Source: Zetaproteobacteria bacterium (GTDB lineage: Bacteria; Pseudomonadota; Zetaproteobacteria; Mariprofundales; Mariprofundaceae). From it: DNA of 33,690 nt. The DNA is taken from assembly GCA_021545645.1 (NCBI GenBank), contig JAJRWP010000046.1, positions 1 through 33,690 on the forward strand, in the 5' to 3' direction. The notes below the pieces were generated by a model, which made no database searches, had not been told where the DNA came from, and was given only the letters and a program-made list of their open reading frames with translations. The translations under genes were made by a program, and so were the position numbers. Within the stretch, counting starts at the first letter, position 1; the number at the start of each line of letters is the position of its first letter. Of this stretch, positions 8,321 through 17,378 are shown piece by piece.

Positions 8321-10213
8321 ATGATGACAACAACTGATCCCGTGCAAACCACGTTTGCCGACTTAAATTTAATTCCGCCACTGCTCAAGGCACTACAAGA
8401 CGTAGGCTACGAATCGCCTTCGCCGATTCAGGCGCAAACCATCCCGCTGCTGCTCGAAGGCAAGGATGTGCTCGGTCAAGCGCAAACAGGAACCGGCAAA
8501 ACCGCCGCTTTTGCACTGCCGCTGCTGTCGCGCCTTGATTTAAGTCAAAAAACGCCGCAAATCATGGTACTGGCTCCGACACGCGAGCTGGCGATTCAGG
8601 TGGCCGAAGCATTCCAAACCTACGCGCATCATTTAAAAGGCTTCCATGTGTTACCGATTTACGGCGGTCAGAGCTACGATATTCAATTGCGTCAACTCAA
8701 GCGCGGTGTGCATGTTGTGGTCGGCACGCCGGGGCGGGTGATGGACCATATGCGCCGCAAAACCTTGAATTTAAGCAATTTGAATGCGTTGGTACTTGAT
8801 GAAGCGGATGAAATGCTGCGCATGGGTTTTATCGACGATGTGCAATGGATACTTGAAAAAACGCCGGACAACCGCCAAATCGCACTTTTTTCGGCAACGA
8901 TGCCGCCAGCCATCCGAAAAATCGCCGAAAGGCATTTGAATAATCCGCAGCAAATCACCATCAAGGTAAAACAAGCCACTGCCGAAACGATTCGTCAGCG
9001 CTACTGGATGGTCAGCGGCGGTCATAAATTGGATGCGCTGACCCGTATTCTTGAAGCCGAACCGTTTGATGCCATGCTGATTTTTGTGCGTACCAAAATT
9101 GCCACCGAACAACTGGCGGAAAAACTGGAAGCACGCGGTTATGCCGCTACTGCACTGAATGGTGACATCGCCCAGAAACAACGCGAAATCACCGTCAACC
9201 GCCTGAAAAAGGGCAAGTTGGACATTCTGGTGGCCACCGATGTGGTCGCACGCGGACTTGATGTGAAACGCATTTCGCATGTCATTAACTACGACCTGCC
9301 GCACGATACCGAATCCTATATCCACCGCATCGGACGCACTGGCCGGGCCGGTTGCCAAGGTGATGCGATTCTGTTTATCACACCGCGCGAAAAGCGCATG
9401 CTGTACACCATTGAGCGCGCAACGAAAAAGCAAATCGACAAATTCGAGATGCCGACCACCGAATCGATTAATGACAAACGTATTGCCGAATTCAAACAGC
9501 GCATTCGCGAAACACTGGCCTCGGATGACGATTTAACGCTATTTGCCGACATCGTCGAACAACTGCAAACAGAAAGTAATATTCCAGCCAACGAAATCGC
9601 CGCTGCTCTGGCAAAAATGTTACAGGGCGACAGGCCGCTGCTGCTCAAAGACGAACCGCAACGCAAAACACAGCATCAACGCTCGGACCGCAATCCGCGC
9701 TTCGATGCGCCGGAAGACAAACGCAAGCGCGTACGCAACCTTTCACCCGACGAATACGCAGACGACGAACGCAAATCGCGCAGCACACCACGCCGCGAAC
9801 GCGCACCGCAGCAATTGAGAAACGGGCCGAAGCTGGCGCACGGCATGCAGCGCTACCGTTTGGAAGTCGGCGAAGCCCACGGCGTGAAAACAGGCAATAT
9901 CGTAGGCGCGATTGCCAATGAAATCGGTCTGGAAAACGAATTTATCGGCCAAGTGCAGATTATGGACGACCACACCACCGTGGATTTGCCCGAAGGCATG
10001 CCGAAAGCGATTTTCAAGGATCTGCAGCAGGTGTGGGTGTGCGGGCAACAGCTCAAAGCATCGTTGATTTCGGCAGAGCCCGGCGGCGCAAAAAAACCGA
10101 GAAAACGTTTCAAAGCCGCTGGCGACGAGCGGCGACCGGGGCACAACAGACCGGACCGCAAACGTTCATCCAATCAAGGCGGAAAGAAGCCGCCAAGACG
10201 CAAAAAAACATAG
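8321..10213 (+). CDS. deaD: DEAD-box ATP-dependent RNA helicase (DeaD/CsdA type)
   Basis: AQTGTGKT, PTRELA, DEAD, SAT, HRIGRTGRAG plus a C-terminal DbpA-like RNA-binding domain and a basic tail. Confidence 0.92.
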   Translation: MMTTTDPVQTTFADLNLIPPLLKALQDVGYESPSPIQAQTIPLLLEGKDVLGQAQTGTGKTAAFALPLLSRLDLSQKTPQIMVLAPTRELAIQVAEAFQTYAHHLKGFHVLPIYGGQSYDIQLRQLKRGVHVVVGTPGRVMDHMRRKTLNLSNLNALVLDEADEMLRMGFIDDVQWILEKTPDNRQIALFSATMPPAIRKIAERHLNNPQQITIKVKQATAETIRQRYWMVSGGHKLDALTRILEAEPFDAMLIFVRTKIATEQLAEKLEARGYAATALNGDIAQKQREITVNRLKKGKLDILVATDVVARGLDVKRISHVINYDLPHDTESYIHRIGRTGRAGCQGDAILFITPREKRMLYTIERATKKQIDKFEMPTTESINDKRIAEFKQRIRETLASDDDLTLFADIVEQLQTESNIPANEIAAALAKMLQGDRPLLLKDEPQRKTQHQRSDRNPRFDAPEDKRKRVRNLSPDEYADDERKSRSTPRRERAPQQLRNGPKLAHGMQRYRLEVGEAHGVKTGNIVGAIANEIGLENEFIGQVQIMDDHTTVDLPEGMPKAIFKDLQQVWVCGQQLKASLISAEPGGAKKPRKRFKAAGDERRPGHNRPDRKRSSNQGGKKPPRRKKT

Positions 10214-10219
10214 CCAGTC

Positions 10220-10723
10220 TTAGGATTTAGCCATTCGGCGCACCAAATCGCCAGTGGAAAGCACGCGATCAATGAACAGCACGCCGTCCAAGTGGTCGAT
10301 TTCGTGCTGAATCACCCGCGCCTCGAATCCGCTGCTATCCAATTCCTGCACCGCGCCCGTAACATCCTGATAACGCACGCGAATCGAACGGGCGCGCGCC
10401 ACCACACCGACCCATTCCGGTACCGACAAACAACCTTCGCGGCCCAGCACCTTTTCCTGCGAAAATTCAATAATTTCAGGATTCGCCATATACAGAAGGC
10501 CCTGATTGCGACATTGATGCCGCGCCAACGTGCAATCAACAACCAGCATACGCCGGTTTATCGCCAACTGCGGCGCGGCAATACCGACACCGCCGGGACC
10601 GCTACGCATGGTGTTATCAAGCATTTGGAACATCCCCTGCAAACCCGCGTCAAAAGCCGTAACTGGCTTTGCCGCCCGTCGCAGGCGTTTATCGGGCAGT
10701 GTTAAAATCACTGGAATATTCAT
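10220..10723 (-). CDS. def: peptide deformylase
   Basis: GVGIAAPQL, EGCLSVP, QHEIDHLDGVLFID signatures. Confidence 0.97.
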   Translation of the reverse strand: MNIPVILTLPDKRLRRAAKPVTAFDAGLQGMFQMLDNTMRSGPGGVGIAAPQLAINRRMLVVDCTLARHQCRNQGLLYMANPEIIEFSQEKVLGREGCLSVPEWVGVVARARSIRVRYQDVTGAVQELDSSGFEARVIQHEIDHLDGVLFIDRVLSTGDLVRRMAKS

Positions 10724-10747
10724 GCCGTCAATGCGCAGAAAGGCGTG

Positions 10748-11284
10748 TTACAGTATTTCCCCGTCGAGTTCGTGTACTTCAATATCTACGGCCAATTTGT
10801 CAGCCACAGCCTGCAAATTCGCGCGAATTTTATCCGTATTCCCGCCTGCAGCTACTTCCAGTGCCATCATGTACAGGCTGTTGCCACCCTCGTCCTGCTG
10901 ACTGCGTGTCGAAAGATCAACCACCGCCGCATCCAGCGCCGCCAAAACATCCGTCACCGCATGCACAATACCCGGTTTGTCCGAACCGCTAACCGTCACC
11001 ACACAATCAGGCTCTGGCGCACGCCGCGCGAATTCGTCTGCTGATAGCACCAGCGACTGAACATGCAAGCCCGTCTGCTGCTCCAAATGCGCCATCGCCG
11101 CCTGCAATTCGCCCAATTTGCTTGATTCGCCCAGCGACACCATCAACATCATCGCAAAACGGCCACGCAACGCCGTCATTGAAGAATCTTCGATATTCGC
11201 ATCCAGTTCAAGCAGCGCCCCAGACACATCGCGCACAATACCGGCACGATCCTTGCCGGAAATGGATAATAAAACTGTGTTCAT
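10748..11284 (-). CDS. two-ACT-domain protein, GcvR-like
   Basis: MNTVLLSISGKDRAGIVRDVSGALLELDANIEDSSM… and a second ACT unit VVTVSGSDKPGIVHAVTDVLA; GGGAGG SD before ATG 11284. Confidence 0.78.
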   Translation of the reverse strand: MNTVLLSISGKDRAGIVRDVSGALLELDANIEDSSMTALRGRFAMMLMVSLGESSKLGELQAAMAHLEQQTGLHVQSLVLSADEFARRAPEPDCVVTVSGSDKPGIVHAVTDVLAALDAAVVDLSTRSQQDEGGNSLYMMALEVAAGGNTDKIRANLQAVADKLAVDIEVHELDGEIL

Positions 11285-11431
11285 AAGGCCTCCCGCCCTG
11301 CTGGTATCACAGGCGCACAACATGCTCGCCACAAAAGAGGAAGGTACAACGTCGCTCTGCATCCCGCCACAGGAAAACGACTAGCGCGAGCAGAGGGCGG
11401 CAAGCTGGCAAACCGCAACACCTGCCTCGCA

Positions 11432-11447
11432 TGTGTGGTACATCACA
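11432..11447 (+). promoter_or_regulatory. CRP-family-like palindrome TGTGT-GGTACA-TCACA
   Basis: One mismatch to TGTGA-N6-TCACA; ends 50 bp before the small ORF at 11497. Confidence 0.55.
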
Positions 11448-11496
11448 GATTGAAACACCTGTTTATGCGATTCTACCTAGGTATTCGGAGGCCATC

Positions 11497-11607
11497 ATGA
11501 ACACATTTTCTTCCAACCCTTATAACTGTAAAGCCGAATTAGGCCCGGTCGGCTATGTGATTTTATTTTTCGCGCTCATGGCGGTGGCTTGGCTTATCAG
11601 CGCTTAA
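11497..11607 (+). CDS. small (36 aa) single-pass membrane protein, unannotated in the ORF track
   Basis: MNTFSSNPYNCKAELGPVGYVILFFALMAVAWLISA*; SD CGGAGG 5 nt from ATG; followed by a terminator; similar to the peptide at 19857..19961(-). Confidence 0.72.
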   Translation: MNTFSSNPYNCKAELGPVGYVILFFALMAVAWLISA

Positions 11608-11630
11608 AAGAAGTCGCGCGGCGGGCACAA

Positions 11631-11665
11631 AAAAAGCCTGCAAGCACCAAGCTTACAGGCTTTTA
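11631..11665. terminator. bidirectional intrinsic terminator
   Basis: AAAAAGCCTGCAAGC-ACCAA-GCTTACAGGCTTTTA stem flanked by A-run and T-run, between convergent small ORF and secG. Confidence 0.8.
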
Positions 11666-11701
11666 TCGGTTTTTACTTAAAATATTCTGTTACGAGATAG
11701 C

Positions 11702-12076
11702 TTAATTGGCTGCCGGAAGATCGTCGGCAGCACCACCCGTACCCTTCAACTTGGACGGATCGAAACCACTGCGGCCATCGGCTGCTGGCAATGTGTTCTG
11801 CTGGGCAGGCTGTTCAATCACCTGATCGCTGACCACCGATTTCACCTGCTTCTGCGAGAAAAAAGCCAGCGTCAGGCTGGTAAGCATGAACAAACCAGCA
11901 ATACCGCCCGTCACTTTACCAAGAAAAGAACCGGAACCACGGCTACCGAATAGCGTTTGCGCGCCACCGCCGCCAAACGAGACGCCCATATTGGCACCTT
12001 CACCGCGCTGCACCAAGACCAGAATAATCAGCGTTAACGCGGCAATAATATGAATCGAAACAATCAGAATAGTCAT
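11702..12076 (-). CDS. secG: preprotein translocase subunit SecG
   Basis: MTILIVSIHIIAALTLIILVLVQRGEGANMGVSFGGGGAQTLFGSRGSGSFL. Confidence 0.95.
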   Translation of the reverse strand: MTILIVSIHIIAALTLIILVLVQRGEGANMGVSFGGGGAQTLFGSRGSGSFLGKVTGGIAGLFMLTSLTLAFFSQKQVKSVVSDQVIEQPAQQNTLPAADGRSGFDPSKLKGTGGAADDLPAAN

Positions 12077-12079
12077 GCT

Positions 12080-12853
12080 TTATGCTCCTGCGGCCACGCT
12101 GGCGGCGGCCTGCACAATCTTCGAAAATGATTCGGCCTGCAAACTCGCACCACCGACCAATGCACCTTCCACACCCGCACAACCCATCAGTTCCGCAGTA
12201 TTTTCAGGCTTGACGCTGCCGCCGTACAACACACGGCAATCGTGACCGAGGCGGGTCAATTCTTCATGAATAAAAGCATGCGTTTCGGTGACTTGTTCCG
12301 GCGATGCGGTTAATCCGGTACCGATGGCCCAAACCGGCTCGTAAGCAACGGTTAGCGCTGCACCTTCCGGGGCATCCTCCAACACACTCAATTGCTGACG
12401 CAATACGCTGTTGGTTTCACCGTCTTGGCGTTCTTCGAGATGCTCGCCGACGCACAGAATCGGCTCTAAACCGTTTTCCCATGCTGCATTCAGCTTTTTG
12501 CTAATCAATTCGTTGGCTTCGCCCATAATATCACGGCGCTCGGAATGGCCGACAATCACATAATGACAACCGGCATCGCGCAACATCACCGGACAAATAG
12601 AGCCGGTAAATGCACCTTTCGGCTCATGATAAACACTCTGCGCGCCTAACTGGACGCCTTTTTGACGAAGCGGCTCGGCCAGCGGGTGCAGCAGGGTAAA
12701 CGGCGGCATCAGCGCCACCTCGATGTGATCCGGAGCCGGATTTTCGGCAAGTTCGGCAACAAATTGCTGCGCTTCTTCAAGAATCCCGTTCATTTTCCAG
12801 TTGCCGGCAATCAGATGGCGCCTGGGGCTGGTGTAGTTTCCGCTCTGGCTCAC
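12080..12853 (-). CDS. tpiA: triosephosphate isomerase (GTG start)
   Basis: RRHLIAGNWKMNG, VGHSERRDIMGE, AYEPVWAIGTG, VLYGGSVKPEN; GTG at 12853 with AGGAGG SD upstream. Confidence 0.95.
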   Translation of the reverse strand: MSQSGNYTSPRRHLIAGNWKMNGILEEAQQFVAELAENPAPDHIEVALMPPFTLLHPLAEPLRQKGVQLGAQSVYHEPKGAFTGSICPVMLRDAGCHYVIVGHSERRDIMGEANELISKKLNAAWENGLEPILCVGEHLEERQDGETNSVLRQQLSVLEDAPEGAALTVAYEPVWAIGTGLTASPEQVTETHAFIHEELTRLGHDCRVLYGGSVKPENTAELMGCAGVEGALVGGASLQAESFSKIVQAAASVAAGA

Positions 12854-12911
12854 GATGTTTCCTCCTGCAAAACAAACCTGAAAACGCACTCAACGGCGTC
12901 AGGGGGACGGG

Positions 12912-12939
12912 ATTGTAGAAAAACACACGCACAAAGCAA
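12912..12939 (-). promoter_or_regulatory. candidate promoter for tpiA-secG (TTGCTT-N16-TACAAT)
   Basis: Minus strand: -35-like 12934-12939, -10-like 12912-12917. Confidence 0.4.
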
Positions 12940-13105
12940 GAAAAAGGTTGATTTCTTATTTGTTGATGCCGCCCGCTACTGCAAACGCAGATGCGATAAG
13001 ACTTGTTGGTATTCAGTCTCGATTCGCCGCAGTCAGAAATTCTTCGATTCAAAGTCCGCGCTGAATTTACACAACTGGTACGCTAGCTTATTTTACCTAG
13101 CCCTC

Positions 13106-14368
13106 CTACTGCACGGTATAATCAAATCCGCCAAGAGGATTCTTCGTCACAGCGATATTCGCCACCGGCACTGGCGATGCATTACCGCCTGAAAACCTAG
13201 GTGCAGCAAGAACCCGCGAAAAAGATTTAACCGCTGTTCCCGCCTTAATCTGCACCGTCGCCGTTTCCGGTCGCGCTGATCCGCTATAATAATTGACCCC
13301 GACAGCATAGTTTCCCGGTTGAATTGTATTGCATGCAATAAAATAGTGTTCGGGTCCAAAACCCCATGTGTTGTCCACATCCAGAAAGCCATTCACGCCC
13401 TGTCGCCGTGCATAAAAAACATGTGCGCCGCTAGGCTCGAACACATGCAAATCCACATCTGTTGCATGCGTCCAAGTTAGGGTAACGGTAACTGCGCCGC
13501 TAGCCAACGTCGCCTGTGGATATTGCAGACTCTGTAACATCGCCGACATATTGGACAAAATCATTGGCTGGGTAGAAAAACCGCGCATATAGTGCTTTGT
13601 AAAACTATGACCCATCACATCCTGACTGGTGCCGTCTCCGGCATTCGTCACATTGGCGGGTAACGGCGGCACAATACCCGGCACACCGAGAGCTGCGGCG
13701 GCTGTAATCGCACCAATCACCAAATCCTCCGAGGCCGTCACATACGGGCCGCCACTGGCCACAAAACTTGCCGGTGAGGCCACCTGCACATTGCCAACAT
13801 TCGCGGCAAACTGACCACTCAAAGCACTATACGCAGCATTGGCATAGAAATTCCCTTGCGAGTGCGACACAATCAACACTCGCTTGCCTTCCTGCAATGC
13901 TGGTCGATAAATAGTATTCAGATGGCTCTGCAAATCGGCATCGTTCGCATAGACTCGCGTTGTCGCCTGCGCCGCGATATTCTTCATCGCTTGCTGAAAC
14001 CACGTCGGAGCAATGTCGATACTTGCCAGCAACCGCCAGAAATAGCTGGTGGAATCCCCCCTTTTCTGAATATACACCTCTAATAGCTGCCTTAGGCCGG
14101 AAAGAGAGCCGGGGCCAGTCGCCCCGCCATTGTCGGCATAGGCCAGCTTAAATGGCGCAAGTTCGGCGCGAAGGGTAGAAGATGCAGGCAGTGAATTCTT
14201 GAATGTATTTTGAAGTTTCAACATTGATACCTTGGCTCCATATGGAGTGTTAAACATCCCATTCCCATAAACAACCAGCGTCTTACCTTGACATATCGTG
14301 ACAGCATATGCCGAATTTCCGATGGCAAGAAAACTGGCAAGGAAAATAAATCCAATAATTTTTTTCAT
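13106..14368 (-). CDS. secreted lipase/alpha-beta-hydrolase-like protein with C-terminal DUF2135-like beta domain
   Basis: Signal peptide MKKIIGFIFLASFLAIGNSAYA; VSHSQGNFYANAAY nucleophile-elbow-like motif; VTLTWTHATDVDLHVFEPSGAHVFY domain. Confidence 0.6.
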   Translation of the reverse strand: MKKIIGFIFLASFLAIGNSAYAVTICQGKTLVVYGNGMFNTPYGAKVSMLKLQNTFKNSLPASSTLRAELAPFKLAYADNGGATGPGSLSGLRQLLEVYIQKRGDSTSYFWRLLASIDIAPTWFQQAMKNIAAQATTRVYANDADLQSHLNTIYRPALQEGKRVLIVSHSQGNFYANAAYSALSGQFAANVGNVQVASPASFVASGGPYVTASEDLVIGAITAAAALGVPGIVPPLPANVTNAGDGTSQDVMGHSFTKHYMRGFSTQPMILSNMSAMLQSLQYPQATLASGAVTVTLTWTHATDVDLHVFEPSGAHVFYARRQGVNGFLDVDNTWGFGPEHYFIACNTIQPGNYAVGVNYYSGSARPETATVQIKAGTAVKSFSRVLAAPRFSGGNASPVPVANIAVTKNPLGGFDYTVQ

Positions 14369-14377
14369 ATAGCCCCC

Positions 14378-14884
14378 TTAGTTCGGCATCGCATTGGGGT
14401 TGAATTTGCAACCCTGGATCCCCTTCGCCAACGAAGAAAACCCTCTTCCGCTCAAGTTCCGATTCGCCTGTATATACGCACGAGATCGCAGCGCCGTATT
14501 CATGATAACTGCATCAAGTAGTTCCGAGTACCGGATAGCTTCTCCTGTGTCTGGATTCGGATAGATATACCACAGACAATCAATCGCTTTCCCCATTTGC
14601 ACGGCGGCGTCGTAAACCAATTGTTTGTCATTCGATAGCAGCAACATATTCTGATTATCCTGCGCCATTTGCCTTAGCGCCGCCCGCGTCTTCTGCGAAT
14701 TGGGGAATGTGATCGCAATCCAACGCTGCACGTCGTCGCGCACCCCGTCGCCGTCCGAATCGATGCCTGCCAGTGTCAGTTTTCCCGCCGGGCCGGGATC
14801 GGGCGGCAGACTGTCAAGCACATCATCTACCGCCCGCGCCGAAGCGCCAAAAGAAAATAACACCATGAGAAATATCGCGCACAT
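14378..14884 (-). CDS. secreted protein with Ca-binding-like DSDGDGVRDD motif
   Basis: MCAIFLMVLFSFGASARA signal; PPDPGPAGKLTLAGIDSDGDGVRDDVQRWIAITF. ORF track start 14899 is a TTG overlapping the upstream TGA; ATG 14884 is an alternative. Confidence 0.65.
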   Translation of the reverse strand: MCAIFLMVLFSFGASARAVDDVLDSLPPDPGPAGKLTLAGIDSDGDGVRDDVQRWIAITFPNSQKTRAALRQMAQDNQNMLLLSNDKQLVYDAAVQMGKAIDCLWYIYPNPDTGEAIRYSELLDAVIMNTALRSRAYIQANRNLSGRGFSSLAKGIQGCKFNPNAMPN

Positions 14885-14895
14885 TATTCCCCGCC

Positions 14896-16323
14896 TCAAT
14901 TCGGCATCGCATCAGGATTGAACTTGCAACCCTGTTTCTCATTTCCAATCCCCAAACTAGCTATCCCTCTTCCGCTTAAATTTCGACTCGCCTGCATATA
15001 TGCACGAGATCGCAGCGCCGTATTCATGACCATACTTTCCAACAAGCTTCCAGTATCGTAGGAATTGATCGGATCAATATATTCTATACATTCAGTTGAC
15101 ATCCCCATCCGAATAAAGGCATCGTAAACTCGTTGTTTATCGTTCGCCCATAGCAGCATATTCTGAAAATCCCCTGCCATCTGCCGCAGCGCCGCCCGCG
15201 TTTTCTGCGAATGGGGGAATGTGATCGCAATCCAACGCTGCACGTCATCGCGCACACCGTCATTATCCGAATCGATACCTGCTAATGTCAATTTGCCAGC
15301 AGCACCGGGGTCGGGGGGCAACCCGGCCAGCACGGAAGTATCATTGACCGTTACAAGCTGGGTTGCCGTCACGGCATTGCCGTTGGCATCGGTAGCTGTC
15401 CAAATCACGGTTGTTGCGCCGAGCGGGAAAGTAGCTGGCGCATTGTTGATAATCGTAACTGGCGCAAAAGCATCAATCGCCGTAGCTGTGCCAATCACAA
15501 CCGCAATCGGCTGGCCGGTTGTCGAATCCACAGTAACGGCGGCGGGTACGGTAATAATCGGCGGCGTGGTATCCTGCACCACCACATTCTGCGTCGCACT
15601 GGCCGTATTCCCCGCTGCATCAGTGGCCGTCCAAACGACCTGTGTTACGCCCAGCGGGAATGTCGCAGGTGCATTATTCACGGGCACAATCGCGCCGCTG
15701 ACCAAATCGCTGGCAGTAACAAGTCCGAGATTCACCGGCGTTGGCGAGACTGTCGCCTCGACGGTGATTGCCGGTTGCCCAATGGAAATAACGGGTGGGG
15801 TGGTATCTGTGATCGTCACCGTCTGCGTGGCGATTCCGATATTGCCCGCAGCATCACTGGCGCGCCATGTCACGGTATTCACACCGAGGGCGAACGCACC
15901 TGTAACGGAAGGCGTGGCGATCAATCCGACATTCACATTATCCGTCACCGAGGCAACACCAAGAATGACATTGGTCAGCGACCCTGTCGCTTCCTGCGTG
16001 ATATTCAAGGGAGGGACAATAACTGGCGGTGTAATATCCACTACCGGCACTGGCGGTGCGGGCGTTGGTGTTACACCTCCAGCCGTTCCTTCATCTGCAT
16101 TGTTATTGCCAGAGCTATTGGAATGACTGTTTTTGTCAGCTTTTTCATCATCGCCTTCATCTGCATGGCGTTGATCGTCGGCATGTTTGTCTTTGTTCGC
16201 ATCGTCATCGGCGATGGCTGTGCTAACGCTCGGAAACAGGATGCTCGATGGCAGATCCACCGCCGAAAATGGCGATGCAAACCAACCTAAAAAAACACTT
16301 ATCCAGATGATGCGCTTGAACAT
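14896..16323 (-). CDS. secreted/surface protein with about three HYR-like repeats and a C-terminal DSDNDG domain paralogous to the next gene
   Basis: Repeated DTTPPVI…ATFPLGVTQVVWTATDAAGNTASATQNVVVQDTTPP units; acidic linker after signal peptide; SD AGGAGG. Confidence 0.72.
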   Translation of the reverse strand: MFKRIIWISVFLGWFASPFSAVDLPSSILFPSVSTAIADDDANKDKHADDQRHADEGDDEKADKNSHSNSSGNNNADEGTAGGVTPTPAPPVPVVDITPPVIVPPLNITQEATGSLTNVILGVASVTDNVNVGLIATPSVTGAFALGVNTVTWRASDAAGNIGIATQTVTITDTTPPVISIGQPAITVEATVSPTPVNLGLVTASDLVSGAIVPVNNAPATFPLGVTQVVWTATDAAGNTASATQNVVVQDTTPPIITVPAAVTVDSTTGQPIAVVIGTATAIDAFAPVTIINNAPATFPLGATTVIWTATDANGNAVTATQLVTVNDTSVLAGLPPDPGAAGKLTLAGIDSDNDGVRDDVQRWIAITFPHSQKTRAALRQMAGDFQNMLLWANDKQRVYDAFIRMGMSTECIEYIDPINSYDTGSLLESMVMNTALRSRAYMQASRNLSGRGIASLGIGNEKQGCKFNPDAMPN

Positions 16324-16355
16324 GGTTCCCTCCTTGCCCGGCGACTTCAGGCGAC

Positions 16356-16387
16356 ACTATACCCCCCCCCCATCGGGTCAATGTCAA
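16356..16387 (-). promoter_or_regulatory. putative phase-variable promoter with G10 spacer tract
   Basis: Minus strand: TTGACA (16382-16387) / TTGACC (16376-16381) … G10 (16362-16371) … TATAGT (16356-16361), 5'UTR of about 26 nt to ATG 16323. Confidence 0.65.
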
Positions 16388-16473
16388 GATGGGAAATCAG
16401 AAAAGGCTTGATTTAGTTCATTCGCTCACAGGCAATGCATGTGTCGCCAGTCAATTCTGTTATCCTCGCCCAC

Positions 16474-17259
16474 ATGTTTAAAAACGCGTCTGCCTCGCGC
16501 ATAAAAAAATCCCTCGGTCAGCATTTTTTAATCGACCGCAACGCTATTTCCCGCATCGCCGCAGCGATTCCGCAAGGCGCGCAGGTATTGGAAATCGGCC
16601 CCGGTCGCGGCGCAATTACCAACGCCCTGCTCGAACGCGCGGCAAGCCTGCTGCTGATTGAAAAAGACGATGTGCTGGTTGCCGAATGGCAGGAAAAAGC
16701 GCGCAATATTTCGTCGTTGAGCGTGATTCACGGCGATGCCTTGGCATTGATTGCGCAAACGGTTGCCACGCATCAGCCGCAATGGATTGCCGGCAATCTT
16801 CCCTACAATATCAGCGGCCCGTTATCGGTGGCGATGTTTGCCTGCAATCTTTCCGGCGGCATGGTGCTGATGTATCAACGCGAAGTGGGCGAGCGCATTC
16901 GCGCCGATGCGGGCAGCAAAACCTACGGCGGTTTGAGTGTACTGGCGCGGCATTTTTACGATGTTCGGCGTCTGCTCAGCTTGCCGCCGGGCGCGTTTTC
17001 ACCGCCACCGAAGGTGCATTCGGCAGTGCTTTTGTTCACGCCGCACGGTCGAACCCCCGTCTGCGATTATTCAATCCTGCAAAAAACGGTGCGCCAAGGC
17101 TTTGCCCACCGGCGCAAAACCATCGCCAACAATTTTCGCGGCGTGCTGAATGCTGCCGATTGGCAAGCGTTGGACATTGATGCCGGATTGCGCCCGGAGC
17201 AGTTGGATTACCCGGTTTGGGCGCGACTGGCGAAGCATCTAGCAGGTATGACCGGATAA
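16474..17259 (+). CDS. rsmA: 16S rRNA (adenine1518/1519-N6) dimethyltransferase
   Basis: SLGQHFLIDRNAISRI, VLEIGPGRGAIT, NLPYNISGPL, FSPPPKVHSAV. Confidence 0.96.
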   Translation: MFKNASASRIKKSLGQHFLIDRNAISRIAAAIPQGAQVLEIGPGRGAITNALLERAASLLLIEKDDVLVAEWQEKARNISSLSVIHGDALALIAQTVATHQPQWIAGNLPYNISGPLSVAMFACNLSGGMVLMYQREVGERIRADAGSKTYGGLSVLARHFYDVRRLLSLPPGAFSPPPKVHSAVLLFTPHGRTPVCDYSILQKTVRQGFAHRRKTIANNFRGVLNAADWQALDIDAGLRPEQLDYPVWARLAKHLAGMTG

Positions 17260-17271
17260 CTCCGATCAGTT

Positions 17272-17336
17272 GACTGCTGAGGCAAGCGAAAAAATGGGAT
17301 TAAGCAGCAACGTCGCGCCTATTTTTTCGCGCAGTC
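17272..17336. repeat. imperfect long inverted repeat/hairpin
   Basis: GACTGC…GCGAAAAAAT … ATTTTTTCGC-GCAGTC in the ksgA-plsC intergenic region. Confidence 0.5.
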
Positions 17337-17378
17337 GAGGGTCTCCGTAGGACAGACAAATGCCGGGCGCATTTCTTG

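Noticed and set aside
15221-16126. 301-aa + strand ORF opposite the HYR-repeat gene
   Set aside because: Antisense to a well-supported signal-peptide/HYR protein; low-complexity Val/Ala/Thr composition mirrors the repeat codons; no SD.
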